Below are positions 17,415 through 25,541 of a stretch of DNA of 64,000 bases, piece after piece. This stretch comes from NORP240 sp965222175 (GTDB lineage Bacteria; Pseudomonadota; Gammaproteobacteria; Pseudomonadales; Pseudohongiellaceae). The stretch is from assembly GCA_965222175.1 (NCBI GenBank), contig OZ244938.1, forward strand, positions 1,922,001 through 1,986,000, in the 5' to 3' direction. Each line of letters opens with the position of its first letter. Within the stretch, counting starts at the first letter, position 1. Position numbers and translations under genes: made by a program. The notes beneath the pieces were generated by a model that searched no databases, was not told where the DNA came from, and saw only the letters and a program-made list of their open reading frames with translations.

Positions 17415-18101
17415 TTACTCCCGCTGGTAGCGTTCCTGAAGGGCGGCATAGAGTTTTTCCTTGAAGCCGGCATCCCGGGCATCCAGCGCCGCCAGCACCT
17501 CAACAAGGTGCTCATTATCCTCCCGACCGTTCCAGCTTTTGCGGTAGGTTCCCTGCTGGTAACCATGGTCCTGACGGAAGAAATTCAGCACGTTCTTGCC
17601 GACGTATTGCCGGTAGAGGTTATCCCAATCCATGCGGCAGTCCCGCATGATCGAGGCAAACAGGCCGATTTCGATTCGCCGGGCCACGCTGGTACCGATG
17701 AGCAGCTCGAGCTTCGCCACCAGGTCAAGTTCCTCCAGCGGATACGTTTTCCCGTCAAAGTCGATGGATTGCGCCGATTCACCATCAGTTTCACTCAATA
17801 ACCTTGCTGCGGCCGGGGCAAGGCTGCCCTGGAACTGCAACAGCAGTTCCGACAGCATAAAATGCCAGATATCGATAAGCTCCATCTGCAGTTGGGCAAG
17901 ATCGTGTTGCTGATGTTTCCACCATTTCCAGCCGTGGTGTTCGATGGCTTCAGCGCCCTCGATGACCACGGCGCGCAGGTAGGGGTAGCGGGCAACCTGC
18001 CACGCCGGGTCAACCTTGCTGTTCATGCCACTTTGCAGTGTCAGCATGGTGTCGGCCTGGTCAGGAGTAAGTCTGTTCACGTTACGGGTTTCAGTAGTCA
18101 T
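17415..18101 (-). CDS. dimeric-type dUTP diphosphatase (dUTPase_2 / all-alpha NTP-PPase)
   Basis: Predicted to hydrolyse dUTP to dUMP and PPi. ATG at 18099-18101 (MTTETRNVNRLTPDQ) gives 228 residues; a 17-residue longer in-frame start is possible. The MazG-like metal motif is split as in the family: Glu48-x2-Glu51 in VVIEGAEAIEHHGWKWW and Glu74-x2-Asp77 in QMELIDIWHFML. Later family-like segments are YRQYVGKNVLNFFRQDHGY and WNGREDNEHL. This all-alpha enzyme is unrelated to trimeric Dut; the two can replace each other. It lies alone on the minus strand. Confidence 0.75.
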   Translation of the reverse strand: MTTETRNVNRLTPDQADTMLTLQSGMNSKVDPAWQVARYPYLRAVVIEGAEAIEHHGWKWWKHQQHDLAQLQMELIDIWHFMLSELLLQFQGSLAPAAARLLSETDGESAQSIDFDGKTYPLEELDLVAKLELLIGTSVARRIEIGLFASIMRDCRMDWDNLYRQYVGKNVLNFFRQDHGYQQGTYRKSWNGREDNEHLVEVLAALDARDAGFKEKLYAALQERYQRE

Positions 18102-18206
18102 GCCGGCGGCGGGGCGGGAGATAAGCTGATGGACAGAGGTAAGGCGGACCATTGCCTGGTCGTGGGGCGCAGGCGTCGTCCAGCAATTTAGACAGTCTAA
18201 ATGGTG

Positions 18207-18470
18207 TCAGCTCTTGGCCGTGTCCTGGTCGCCGCGAGCGTGTTTGTTCAGCGCGCTAAGCATCTCCCTGCGACTGCGCAGCATGTCGTTATAGGATTTG
18301 CGGGCGGCCAGTACGTCGGAATTGCCCGTGTCTGAATCCTCGAGCTCTGCGAGCCAGTTCTCCAGTACCTTGATCTCGCTGGCCAGTTGGGAGATACCCT
18401 CGTCAATCAGCTGCTCATCGATGGAAATCTGGTCGTCCATTTTATTTGGAATCGAATCGGAATTTGTCAT
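18207..18470 (-). CDS. small hypothetical protein, helical
   Basis: 87 residues from ATG 18468-18470 (MTNSDSIPNKMDDQIS), with a GAGAGAATA ribosome site. It is acidic at the N-terminus and then mostly helical with heptad-like spacing (IDEQLIDEGISQLASEIKVL, then ENWLAELED), so a coiled coil or helical hairpin is likely. There is no signal peptide or membrane segment. A 24-residue in-frame extension upstream is rich in Arg/Glu and not convincing. Family not recognised. It lies between the dUTPase gene and a palindromic element. Confidence 0.6.
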   Translation of the reverse strand: MTNSDSIPNKMDDQISIDEQLIDEGISQLASEIKVLENWLAELEDSDTGNSDVLAARKSYNDMLRSRREMLSALNKHARGDQDTAKS

Positions 18471-18664
18471 GTCATTATTCTCTCGGGATTCCCTTTCCCT
18501 GGTCCTGGTTGCAGTACCTTCCCCAGTGATTGTCAGGTACATTCATCAGCCAGCATCAGCCAGGTGTGCGAATCGGGTGCGGGTAGTGACCCCTGACCCG
18601 GTATCACCGGAATCTGTACCGTACCGCCCAGAATGTCATAGCTGAAATTCAGGGTCAAGTCTGT

Positions 18665-18860
18665 CGGAAAATCGGTGGTGTCTCAGTTTGAAATTTTGTT
18701 ATATGGTTGTGGGTGAGGCCGGGGTCCGACGCTGAGGAACGCAGACGCACGTCCCTGTGCGCTCGGCCTCGGCTTCCATGCCTCGGACGTCCTCAGCGTC
18801 GGACCCCGGCCTCACTGTCGACCCACAACGTACTTTCAAACTGAGATACCACCGGAAAAT
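18665..18860. mobile_element. palindromic MITE-like element with 8-bp flanking direct repeat
   Basis: CGGAAAAT occurs at 18665-18672 and again at 18853-18860, as expected for an 8-bp target duplication. Between them, GGTGGTGTCTCAGTTTGAAA (18674-18693) is inverted as TTTCAAACTGAGATACCACC at the right end, and the inner arms GAGGCCGGGGTCCGACGCTG and CAGCGTCGGACCCCGGCCTC are also perfect inverted repeats. Almost the whole 180 bp can form one long cruciform. There is no coding capacity. A shortened relative lies at 3061-3130. The rest of 18471-18938 shows no gene. Confidence 0.75.
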
Positions 18861-18938
18861 TAGGGAGATGGCGGCGGGAGCGATTTATAGCCCGGAAGTC
18901 TCGGTCGGGGAACAGGCTTACAGAAGGCTTTAAGGAGT

Positions 18939-20870
18939 TTAAAACAGCGTGGTTTGATGGGCTGCCATCAGGCTTTTCCAGGTTTCCGCGTGCAGTTCCC
19001 GTGGCCGGATATGGGCTTCAGGTTTGCCCCAGGTATCGAGTAGCAGTTTGATATCGGTCTTTTTAATCAGGCGTAACTCGTTATAGCCGATTTTCCGGTA
19101 GGGCATTTCCAGGCCTTCGATCTCCTGCAGGTCCACTCTTTTCAGCCTGGCCAACGGCAGGTTGGGCAGGCCCTTGACCCGGTCATGAAGAAGACTTGCC
19201 TGTGCCGCCAGCCTGTACAGCGCCTTGAGTTCTCCGGCAACGTCATCGCCATTCTGTGCCAGCTCCTTCAGCCTGGCCCGGTGAATGAGGGACGCCTGCT
19301 GGTATGCGCTCCACAAGGGCAATGCCTGGTGACACAGTTCCAGGGCCTGGTCCAGCCTGTTCTGCTTTTTGAGTTCCGCAACTTCCTCCTGCCAGCTATC
19401 CAGGAAGTCTCCTTTACCGGTGCTGCGGGCCCCGGACGCGGGGACGGTTGGCGGCAGGGTTATTTCGGTGTCCTCATCGTCATCCGCCGATGCAGAAGCG
19501 GTTGCTTTTCCCCTGGCATCCGCGGTCTCCGACGCAACGGTTTCAGGGGCACCCGTCTCATCGCCGGGCCTTGCCGCACTCTTTACAGGGTCATCACCAG
19601 GCTCTGCCGCGGCAGTGTCCTCCTCAGCGGGTGGGGTCAGCGGCTGGTCGGCACCCTGGTCGTCACGGTGCTCTTGTGGAAATTCCACCGTGGTATCGTC
19701 ATCGGCATCAGGGCGCTCATTAACAGGAGTATTGGTCGCCTCGTTGTCGGTGGTGGTGGACGTTTGCCGCTGACCGGGCTCAGTGACGGGAGTATCCTGC
19801 CGGGCACGGGAGGTTTCGACAGCCCCTGCACCGGACCGGCTTTCAGCCTGCACCCGCGGTAAACCGGGGGATTTTCCGGACTTGTCCGCGGGCTTTTCGC
19901 CAGGCTCGGTGATTTCCGTAATTTCTTCCTGTGCTGTCGAGTCGGCGCTGCCGGTATCAGCGTCGCTGCCGGTCCTGTCTGGATCGGTTTCCTTTCCAAC
20001 TGGCTCGTCGTTATCGTGGGTCGCTGCCTGGTCGGTCTGGTCACCGGTGTTTTCCCCGGGGGCAGGGTCAGCTTCACGGGCCACCGATGCAGCCGTTGTG
20101 GCTACAATCTTGCTATCGGTGTTTTTACCGCTATGGGCATCTTTACCGCTATGGGCATCTTTACCGCTATGGGCATCTTTGTCGCTATAGGCAATTCCAT
20201 CGCTATGGGCTTTTTCATCGCTATAGGCATCTCCATCGCTATAGGCATCTCCATCGCGATCCGGGCCATCAGCACTGGTGTCTGCCGCGGACTCGCTCCG
20301 CCGGTCTTCGGCCGGTGACCCGGTGCTGCCGGCTGCCTTCCCGGTCACTGCCTGGTCATTGTCCGACTCACGCAATGCGGTGTGCTGCCTGGACACTTTG
20401 CTGTCGTCACCGGTTCGGGGTTCATTCTCCCGGCTGACCTTTGTGCCCGTCGCCGCGTTATCCGCCCCGGTGCGGTCGTGGCTGACAGATGCCTGCCCGC
20501 GGGCCGGTACGGCATCACTGCCGGAGGCCAATCTGTCTGTCGAAGTGCCAGGGCGGTCCACTGCCGGCGTTTCAATAAGCGTGTCTTCGTCATTGATGGA
20601 ATCCACCGCATCCTGGTCAAGGGAACGGGGGTCGAACTCATCGTCGTCCAGCGATAGTTCCGGGAGGTCGCGACCGAGTTTAATGTCGTCGAGTGGAGGC
20701 AGGGGATCGTGCTTGTCGGCGTTGGTCTGGGTTGCCGACAACTGATATTTATGCAGGCCAAGTACCAGGAGTATCAGCGCGACGACAATTACAATTATGA
20801 TCAGTACTACGATTGCCAAAGTCGAAATCCCTGCAGTCGAAAGCGGCGTCAGCCAGCCTTTGGTCAGCAT
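18939..20870 (-). CDS. single-pass membrane protein with acidic repeat region and helical C-terminal domain
   Basis: Not a recognised family. ATG at 20868-20870 (MLTKGWLTPLSTAGIS) gives 643 residues; the open frame continues upstream into the tRNA-Glu gene, which is not credible as protein. One very hydrophobic membrane segment covers about residues 14-41. Residues 45-480 are highly acidic, rich in Asp/Glu/Thr/Ser and probably disordered, with hexapeptide repeats of the type SGKDAH. The C-terminal 150 residues are helical and TPR-like (AELKKQNRLDQALELCHQAL). The architecture (TM, acidic linker, C-terminal helical domain) recalls FimV-like cell-pole proteins, but no LysM or FimV C-terminal motif was seen. 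Confidence 0.7.
   Translation of the reverse strand: MLTKGWLTPLSTAGISTLAIVVLIIIVIVVALILLVLGLHKYQLSATQTNADKHDPLPPLDDIKLGRDLPELSLDDDEFDPRSLDQDAVDSINDEDTLIETPAVDRPGTSTDRLASGSDAVPARGQASVSHDRTGADNAATGTKVSRENEPRTGDDSKVSRQHTALRESDNDQAVTGKAAGSTGSPAEDRRSESAADTSADGPDRDGDAYSDGDAYSDEKAHSDGIAYSDKDAHSGKDAHSGKDAHSGKNTDSKIVATTAASVAREADPAPGENTGDQTDQAATHDNDEPVGKETDPDRTGSDADTGSADSTAQEEITEITEPGEKPADKSGKSPGLPRVQAESRSGAGAVETSRARQDTPVTEPGQRQTSTTTDNEATNTPVNERPDADDDTTVEFPQEHRDDQGADQPLTPPAEEDTAAAEPGDDPVKSAARPGDETGAPETVASETADARGKATASASADDDEDTEITLPPTVPASGARSTGKGDFLDSWQEEVAELKKQNRLDQALELCHQALPLWSAYQQASLIHRARLKELAQNGDDVAGELKALYRLAAQASLLHDRVKGLPNLPLARLKRVDLQEIEGLEMPYRKIGYNELRLIKKTDIKLLLDTWGKPEAHIRPRELHAETWKSLMAAHQTTLF
20128..20260 (-). 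repeat. 18-bp tandem repeat coding for SGKDAH/SDGDAY-type hexapeptides
   Basis: On the plus strand the unit is ATGGGCATCTTTACCGCT with variants; about eight copies. The three central copies are nearly identical and the outer ones diverge, typical of slippage-expanded repeats inside a disordered protein segment. Confidence 0.8.
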
Positions 20871-21138
20871 CCGTCTGGATGATAACAGACCTCCACCGCG
20901 CGCGCCTGAGAGACTGTCAACACTGTGACAACATTCACGGGGCGGCGGTGGACTGCCGGGCGCCAAAGCCGGGCGATCGGAACTTACGACGATCACGGCC
21001 GGTGGTGATGCGAAGGCGAATTGTGCGGTCTTCAGTCGATACTGTCCAGCGACCTGTTGCAGTTCAGGGAACACTGGGGCGATGCCACCGAAGCGGATGT
21101 AAAAACGCAACTTTCTGGATGAATTTAATAGCTTTCTC

Positions 21139-21167
21139 TTGACTGCGGGGACAAGGATTCTTAGAAT
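21139..21167 (+). promoter_or_regulatory. sigma70 promoter of tRNA-Glu
   Basis: TTGACT (21139-21144) and TAGAAT (21162-21167) are separated by exactly 17 bp and lie about 40 bp upstream of the mature tRNA. A GC-rich discriminator (CCGCACC) follows the -10, as is usual for stringently controlled stable RNA genes. The rest of 20871-21206 shows no gene. Confidence 0.75.
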
Positions 21168-21206
21168 CCGCACCTCTTTCGCGAAGGCTCGCGAAACATC
21201 CTGTAC

Positions 21207-21282
<76 letters not shown>

Positions 21283-21501
21283 TCTTTCCGGCGACGCCGA
21301 TACCCTTTCCCAAGCAAGTTCTATCCCGGTTTCCTGCCGCTGTTCAGCGTAGCGGCCACCGGGTATCGATTCCACTCAGCGACGCCGTCAGGTCGGTCAC
21401 CGGGGCTGTTACCGGGCACTGAGCCGGCAAGCCACCTCGCAGCAGCGGCGCCGCGCCGGCGGCCAGATGCCGTCAATGTCGCAAAATAAAAGGCTAGGAA
21501 G

Positions 21502-21530
21502 AAAATAGCCTGTCAGGCCAAGGCTATTTT
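21502..21530 (+). terminator. hairpin downstream of tRNA-Glu
   Basis: AAAATAGCC (21502-21510) pairs with GGCTATTTT (21522-21530), with an 11-nt loop and ending in a T-run. It is 220 bp past the tRNA, so it may end that transcript or be unrelated. The rest of the 361-bp gap 21283-21643 shows no gene. Confidence 0.35.
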
Positions 21531-21643
21531 ATGTCGGGGACGATTCGGTTAAGCTTGCAGGCGTTTTACGGTCATCGCCGCCAACCCTGTCGCCAGGATG
21601 TGTTTGCGGCCTGCCTCCAGCCACACCCACTGCCACCAGACTT

Positions 21644-22582
21644 ATGCCCAACAAGCGCTCACCCAACTGTCCCGCCCATGCTCTTGGAGAAGCCATCGAG
21701 AAAACCAGGGCAATCTATGCTGCGGAGGGGCGCAACAGTTTTTCCGGGCAGGTGGCCGTCGCCAGGATGGGCTACAACGGCCTGAACGGTGCATCCCGAC
21801 GAGCCCTGGGCGCCGTTCGCGGCTTCGGCCTGCTGGAGGGGCGTGGACGCGAGCTGAGGATTTCCGATGATGCGGTACTGATTATCGCGGACACCGATGC
21901 CGAGGATCAGCGTGATCGCCAGGCAGCGCTGTTGCGCGCGCTGCGCCATAACCGGGTTTTTGCCGATCTCCATGAACGATTCGCCGGTGTTGGCGCTGTC
22001 CATGAAATTTCCCGCTATCTGCAGAAGCGCTATTATTTCAAACCCGGCGCGGCTGACCATACTGCCCAGATCTATCGACGATCCGTGGTGCTGCTGGAAA
22101 ACCGCCCGACGGCCGGTACTCCGGGAAACGGAGACACCGGGGGCGGGCCCGCACGGGAGCGGCGGAAAGCTGCCGGGGTCACGATGTCCACCGGCCACGA
22201 CAATTCCGCTCCCCGTCATGTCGACATGGCCGGTGAGACCGGCCATCGTGCCCCCGTCGCGGCCGACGACGAGGTATCAGTGGGCTCGGTGTCTGCGGAT
22301 ACCGGCGCAGCCGGGGCACCGAAATGGGCAGCCGCCACCCGGCCGGTGGCCGGCACCGGGCTGCCCGGTGGTCAGCTGTCCCTGAAACTGCCGGGCAACA
22401 GGCAGGACAGTTTTACCCTGGAGCAGGGCACCGCTCTGCTCAGCTGGCCTGAACAGATGAGCCCCGAGGAATTCGAGGATTTTACCGACTGGCTGTTGCT
22501 GGAACATCGCAAGATAGCCCGCAGCGTCGGCGGTGCCGCAAGGCTCCTGCTGTCCCGTCGGGACCGGAGTAATTCCGGCTGA
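21644..22582 (+). CDS. conserved hypothetical protein with winged-helix-like N-terminus
   Basis: 312 residues from ATG 21644. The N-terminal third (about 5-130) resembles a family of uncharacterised bacterial proteins: SPNCPAHALGEAIEKTRAIY, then VAVARMGYNGLNGASRRALG and VRGFGLLEGRGRELRISDD, which reads like a winged helix-turn-helix. Residues 145-245 are a low-complexity Gly/Ala/Asp linker. The C-terminus (about 255-300) has a short conserved-looking stretch, LEQGTALLSWPEQMSPEEFE. Function unknown; DNA binding is an inference from the fold-like pattern. The ABC exporter follows 204 bp downstream but need not be linked. Confidence 0.65.
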   Translation: MPNKRSPNCPAHALGEAIEKTRAIYAAEGRNSFSGQVAVARMGYNGLNGASRRALGAVRGFGLLEGRGRELRISDDAVLIIADTDAEDQRDRQAALLRALRHNRVFADLHERFAGVGAVHEISRYLQKRYYFKPGAADHTAQIYRRSVVLLENRPTAGTPGNGDTGGGPARERRKAAGVTMSTGHDNSAPRHVDMAGETGHRAPVAADDEVSVGSVSADTGAAGAPKWAAATRPVAGTGLPGGQLSLKLPGNRQDSFTLEQGTALLSWPEQMSPEEFEDFTDWLLLEHRKIARSVGGAARLLLSRRDRSNSG

Positions 22583-22786
22583 AATCAGGCGCACTCCACG
22601 TGTCGTGCAAAACACCCCGGTACCCCGGGCAGGAAGCCGCGCTCCCGCACCCTGCCACCGGTCAGCATTCCTCGCGACAGAGACCGCCAGTGAGTCCCCG
22701 CCGGCTCACCGGGTGCCCGGTTGCAGACCAAACCGTTTACCCGCATACTCCGTCAGCTTTAAACCCGCGAACAACCGCCTGACCCG

Positions 22787-23707
22787 ATGACAGCCGCCAT
22801 ATCGATCAACAATCTCAGTAAAACCTACGCCAACGGTCAAGAAGCATTGAAGGGGATTTCCATGGAAGTCCAGCCGGGGGATTTTTTCGCCCTGCTGGGA
22901 CCCAATGGTGCCGGTAAGTCCACCACCATCGGCGTCATCGCCACCCTGGTCAAGAAATCGGCGGGGCAGGTGGAAGTATTCGGTCGGGACGTGGACACCC
23001 ACGTGTTTGAGACCAAGCAGGATCTCGGCATCGTTCCCCAGGAAGTGAACTTCAGCCAGTTCGAGCGGGTCCGGGACATCGTCATGACCCAGGCCGGTTA
23101 TTACGGGCTGCCGCGCAGGCTGGCAGCGGAACGCGCGGAGACCTACCTGCGCAAGCTGGGTCTGTGGGACAAGCGCATGGTGCGTTCCCGCACCTTGTCC
23201 GGTGGCATGAAGCGACGCCTGATGATCGCCCGGGCCCTGATACACGAGCCGCGGCTGCTGATTCTGGATGAGCCTACCGCCGGGGTCGATATCGAGTTGC
23301 GCCGCTCGATGTGGCAATTTCTCACCGAAATCAACCAGGCGGGCACCACCATTATCCTGACCACCCACTACCTGGAGGAAGCGGAGCACCTGTGTCGTAA
23401 CATCGCCATCATCGATGAAGGTGAAATAATCGAGAACACCGGCATGAAAAATCTGTTGTCACAGCTGGATTCCCAGGTATTCATTCTCGACCTGATCAGC
23501 GAAATCACCGAACTGCCGGAAGATCCCCCGGAAGGTGTGTCGCTGCACAAGGTCGACAATCATTGTATCGAGGTGGGCGTTGGTGGTACCCGGGACCTGG
23601 CAGTCATCTTCAGCTACCTGGGTGACCGGGGCATACAGGTGGCCAGCATGCGCAACAAGACCAATCGCCTGGAAGAGCTGTTCCTGTCCAAGCTGCGCGA
23701 CGAGTAA
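22787..23707 (+). CDS. ABC-2 type exporter, ATP-binding subunit (YadG-like)
   Basis: ATPase of an ABC-2 exporter. Walker A GPNGAGKS starts near residue 38; the signature LSGGMKRRLMIARALIHEPR, Walker B LLILDEPTAGVD and the switch LTTHYLEEAEHLC follow in order. The C-terminal 80 residues (VGVGGTRDLAVIFSYLGDRG) are the usual regulatory tail of this branch. At 306 residues it matches YadG. The permease gene starts 7 bp after its stop, so the two form an operon. The substrate is not known; E. coli yadGH is likewise uncharacterised. Confidence 0.9.
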   Translation: MTAAISINNLSKTYANGQEALKGISMEVQPGDFFALLGPNGAGKSTTIGVIATLVKKSAGQVEVFGRDVDTHVFETKQDLGIVPQEVNFSQFERVRDIVMTQAGYYGLPRRLAAERAETYLRKLGLWDKRMVRSRTLSGGMKRRLMIARALIHEPRLLILDEPTAGVDIELRRSMWQFLTEINQAGTTIILTTHYLEEAEHLCRNIAIIDEGEIIENTGMKNLLSQLDSQVFILDLISEITELPEDPPEGVSLHKVDNHCIEVGVGGTRDLAVIFSYLGDRGIQVASMRNKTNRLEELFLSKLRDE

Positions 23708-23713
23708 CCTGCC

Positions 23714-24496
23714 ATGAATCGACTACTGCTCAATCACAAATGGGTCGCATTCGAGACCATCGTCATCAAGGAGGTACGGCGTTTTTCACGTATCTGGCTG
23801 CAGACCCTGGTACCGCCGGCGATTACCATCGGGCTGTATTTCGTTATCTTCGGCAACCTGATCGGACGCCGCGTGGGGGAAATGGGCGGCTTCCAGTACA
23901 TGGATTTCATCGTCCCCGGCCTGATCATGATGGCGGTGATCCAGAATTCCTATTCGAACGTGGTGTCATCCTTTTTCAGCCACAAGTTTCAGCGTTCCGT
24001 GGAGGAATTGCTGGTGGCCCCGGTGCCCAACTACGTCATTCTGTCCGGATTCGTTGTCGGCGGAATGGCCCGGGGGCTGTCGGTAGGCGCCATCGTGACG
24101 CTCATGGCACTGTTTTTTACCGATCTTACGGTGCAGCATCCTTTGCTGACCCTTTCGGTGATTCTGCTGACCTCCATGGTCTTTTCCCTGGCAGGCTTCA
24201 TCAATGCACTGTTCGCCAACAGTTTCGATGACATCTCCATCATTCCGACTTTCGTGCTCACGCCGCTGATCTATCTCGGCGGCGTGTTTTATTCGTCGCA
24301 ACTGCTGCCCGGATTCTGGCAGGGTGTGTCGGCGTTGAACCCGATTTTCTACATGGTCAATACCTTCCGCTACGGCATTCTCGGCGTCTCGGATGTCAAT
24401 ACCATGTGGGCTTTTATCATCCTGCTGGCCTTCGCGGTGAGCCTGTACGGTGGCTGCATCTACCTGCTGCGACGGGGTACCGGTCTGCGCAGCTGA
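23714..24496 (+). CDS. ABC-2 type exporter, permease subunit (YadH-like)
   Basis: Membrane partner of the ATPase directly upstream. 260 residues with six membrane segments, preceded by the amphipathic MNRLLLNHKWVAFETIVIKE. The ABC-2 signature region is FANSFDDISIIPTFVLTPLI, then YLGGVFYSSQLLPGFW and LNPIFYMVNTFRYGILG. Length and motifs match YadH/NodJ-like permeases. Two such subunits would pair with two ATPase subunits. Confidence 0.9.
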   Translation: MNRLLLNHKWVAFETIVIKEVRRFSRIWLQTLVPPAITIGLYFVIFGNLIGRRVGEMGGFQYMDFIVPGLIMMAVIQNSYSNVVSSFFSHKFQRSVEELLVAPVPNYVILSGFVVGGMARGLSVGAIVTLMALFFTDLTVQHPLLTLSVILLTSMVFSLAGFINALFANSFDDISIIPTFVLTPLIYLGGVFYSSQLLPGFWQGVSALNPIFYMVNTFRYGILGVSDVNTMWAFIILLAFAVSLYGGCIYLLRRGTGLRS

Positions 24497-24698
24497 GGGA
24501 CTCCGGTCGCTGCCGCTGTCACCTGCCCCCGGTCTCCACTGCCAAAAGCAGGGGCCCTGGATGAGCCGGATCCGACCCGGCAACAGGCCCGGGGTAAACA
24601 GCACCGGGTTCAGCTGGTGAATTGCTGCCGGGCAACATTGAAAAAATCATGGCAAGTGTGCCGCCAGCACGGTGGTGCAGGTAACGGCTGAGAAGACG

Positions 24699-25517
24699 AT
24701 GGCGAAAAACCCGCTGGGTGAGCAGTCAACCTATCCGGATCACTACGATCCGGAATTGCTGTACGCCATTCCGCGCCGGGCCTCCCGCTCGCTGCTGGAC
24801 ATCGACAGGAAAATCCAACTGCACGGCTTTGATCTCTGGCGGGCCTACGAGTTGTCCTGGCTGGAAGCCGGCGGCAAGCCGCAAGCCGCCATGGCGGAAC
24901 TGGTTTTCGACGCCCGAGCCGAAAACCTGGTGGAATCCAAGTCGCTGAAACTGTACCTCAACTCGTTGAACAACGAGGTCTTCACCAGTGCCGAACAGGT
25001 GGGCAAGCGCATCACCGACGATCTTGAAAAAGTCACCTGTTCCCGGGTCAAGGTATCGGTGCTGCCCCTGGGCGATAGTGCGCTGGCCCGGATCCAGGTT
25101 CCGCCGGGGAAGTGTATTGACGAACTGGAAGTGCCAGTTACCACCCGCCAGCCGGATGCCGGACTGCTGCAGCGTGGCAGGGGCCGTACCGAGCACAGTG
25201 CGCTGTACAGCAACCTGTTCCGGTCCAACTGTCCCATTACCGGTCAGCCGGACTGGGCCACGGTGACGGTGCGCTACAGCGGGCCGGCAATTGATGAAAA
25301 AGCGTTACTGGCCTACCTGTGTTCTTTCCGGCGGCACGCCGGTTACCACGAGGAATGTGCCGAATTGATCTACCGGGACCTGATGCTTCATTGTGAACCG
25401 GAGATGCTGGTGGTCGGCATGAACTTCAATCGCCGCGGCGGACTGGATATCAATCCATTCCGCAGCAATCGCCCCGTCAGCCCGGCGCAGCTCAACTACC
25501 GGTTCGTCCGTCAGTAA
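24699..25517 (+). CDS. queF: NADPH-dependent 7-cyano-7-deazaguanine reductase (long form)
   Basis: Reduces preQ0 to preQ1 in queuosine biosynthesis. ATG at 24699 (MAKNPLGEQSTYPDHYDP) gives 272 residues, the two-domain bacterial long form. The QueF motif ESKSLKLYLNSLNNEVF (about 79-95) binds NADPH. The nucleophile Cys178 is in FRSNCPITGQPDWA with the proton donor Asp185. The C-terminal YHEECAELIYRDL and MNFNRRGGLDINPFRS segments are typical. It is convergent with pycB, 24 bp away. No other queuosine gene is in the window. Confidence 0.95.
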   Translation: MAKNPLGEQSTYPDHYDPELLYAIPRRASRSLLDIDRKIQLHGFDLWRAYELSWLEAGGKPQAAMAELVFDARAENLVESKSLKLYLNSLNNEVFTSAEQVGKRITDDLEKVTCSRVKVSVLPLGDSALARIQVPPGKCIDELEVPVTTRQPDAGLLQRGRGRTEHSALYSNLFRSNCPITGQPDWATVTVRYSGPAIDEKALLAYLCSFRRHAGYHEECAELIYRDLMLHCEPEMLVVGMNFNRRGGLDINPFRSNRPVSPAQLNYRFVRQ

Positions 25518-25541
25518 TCCGCGAACCTGCCGGTTATCGGC

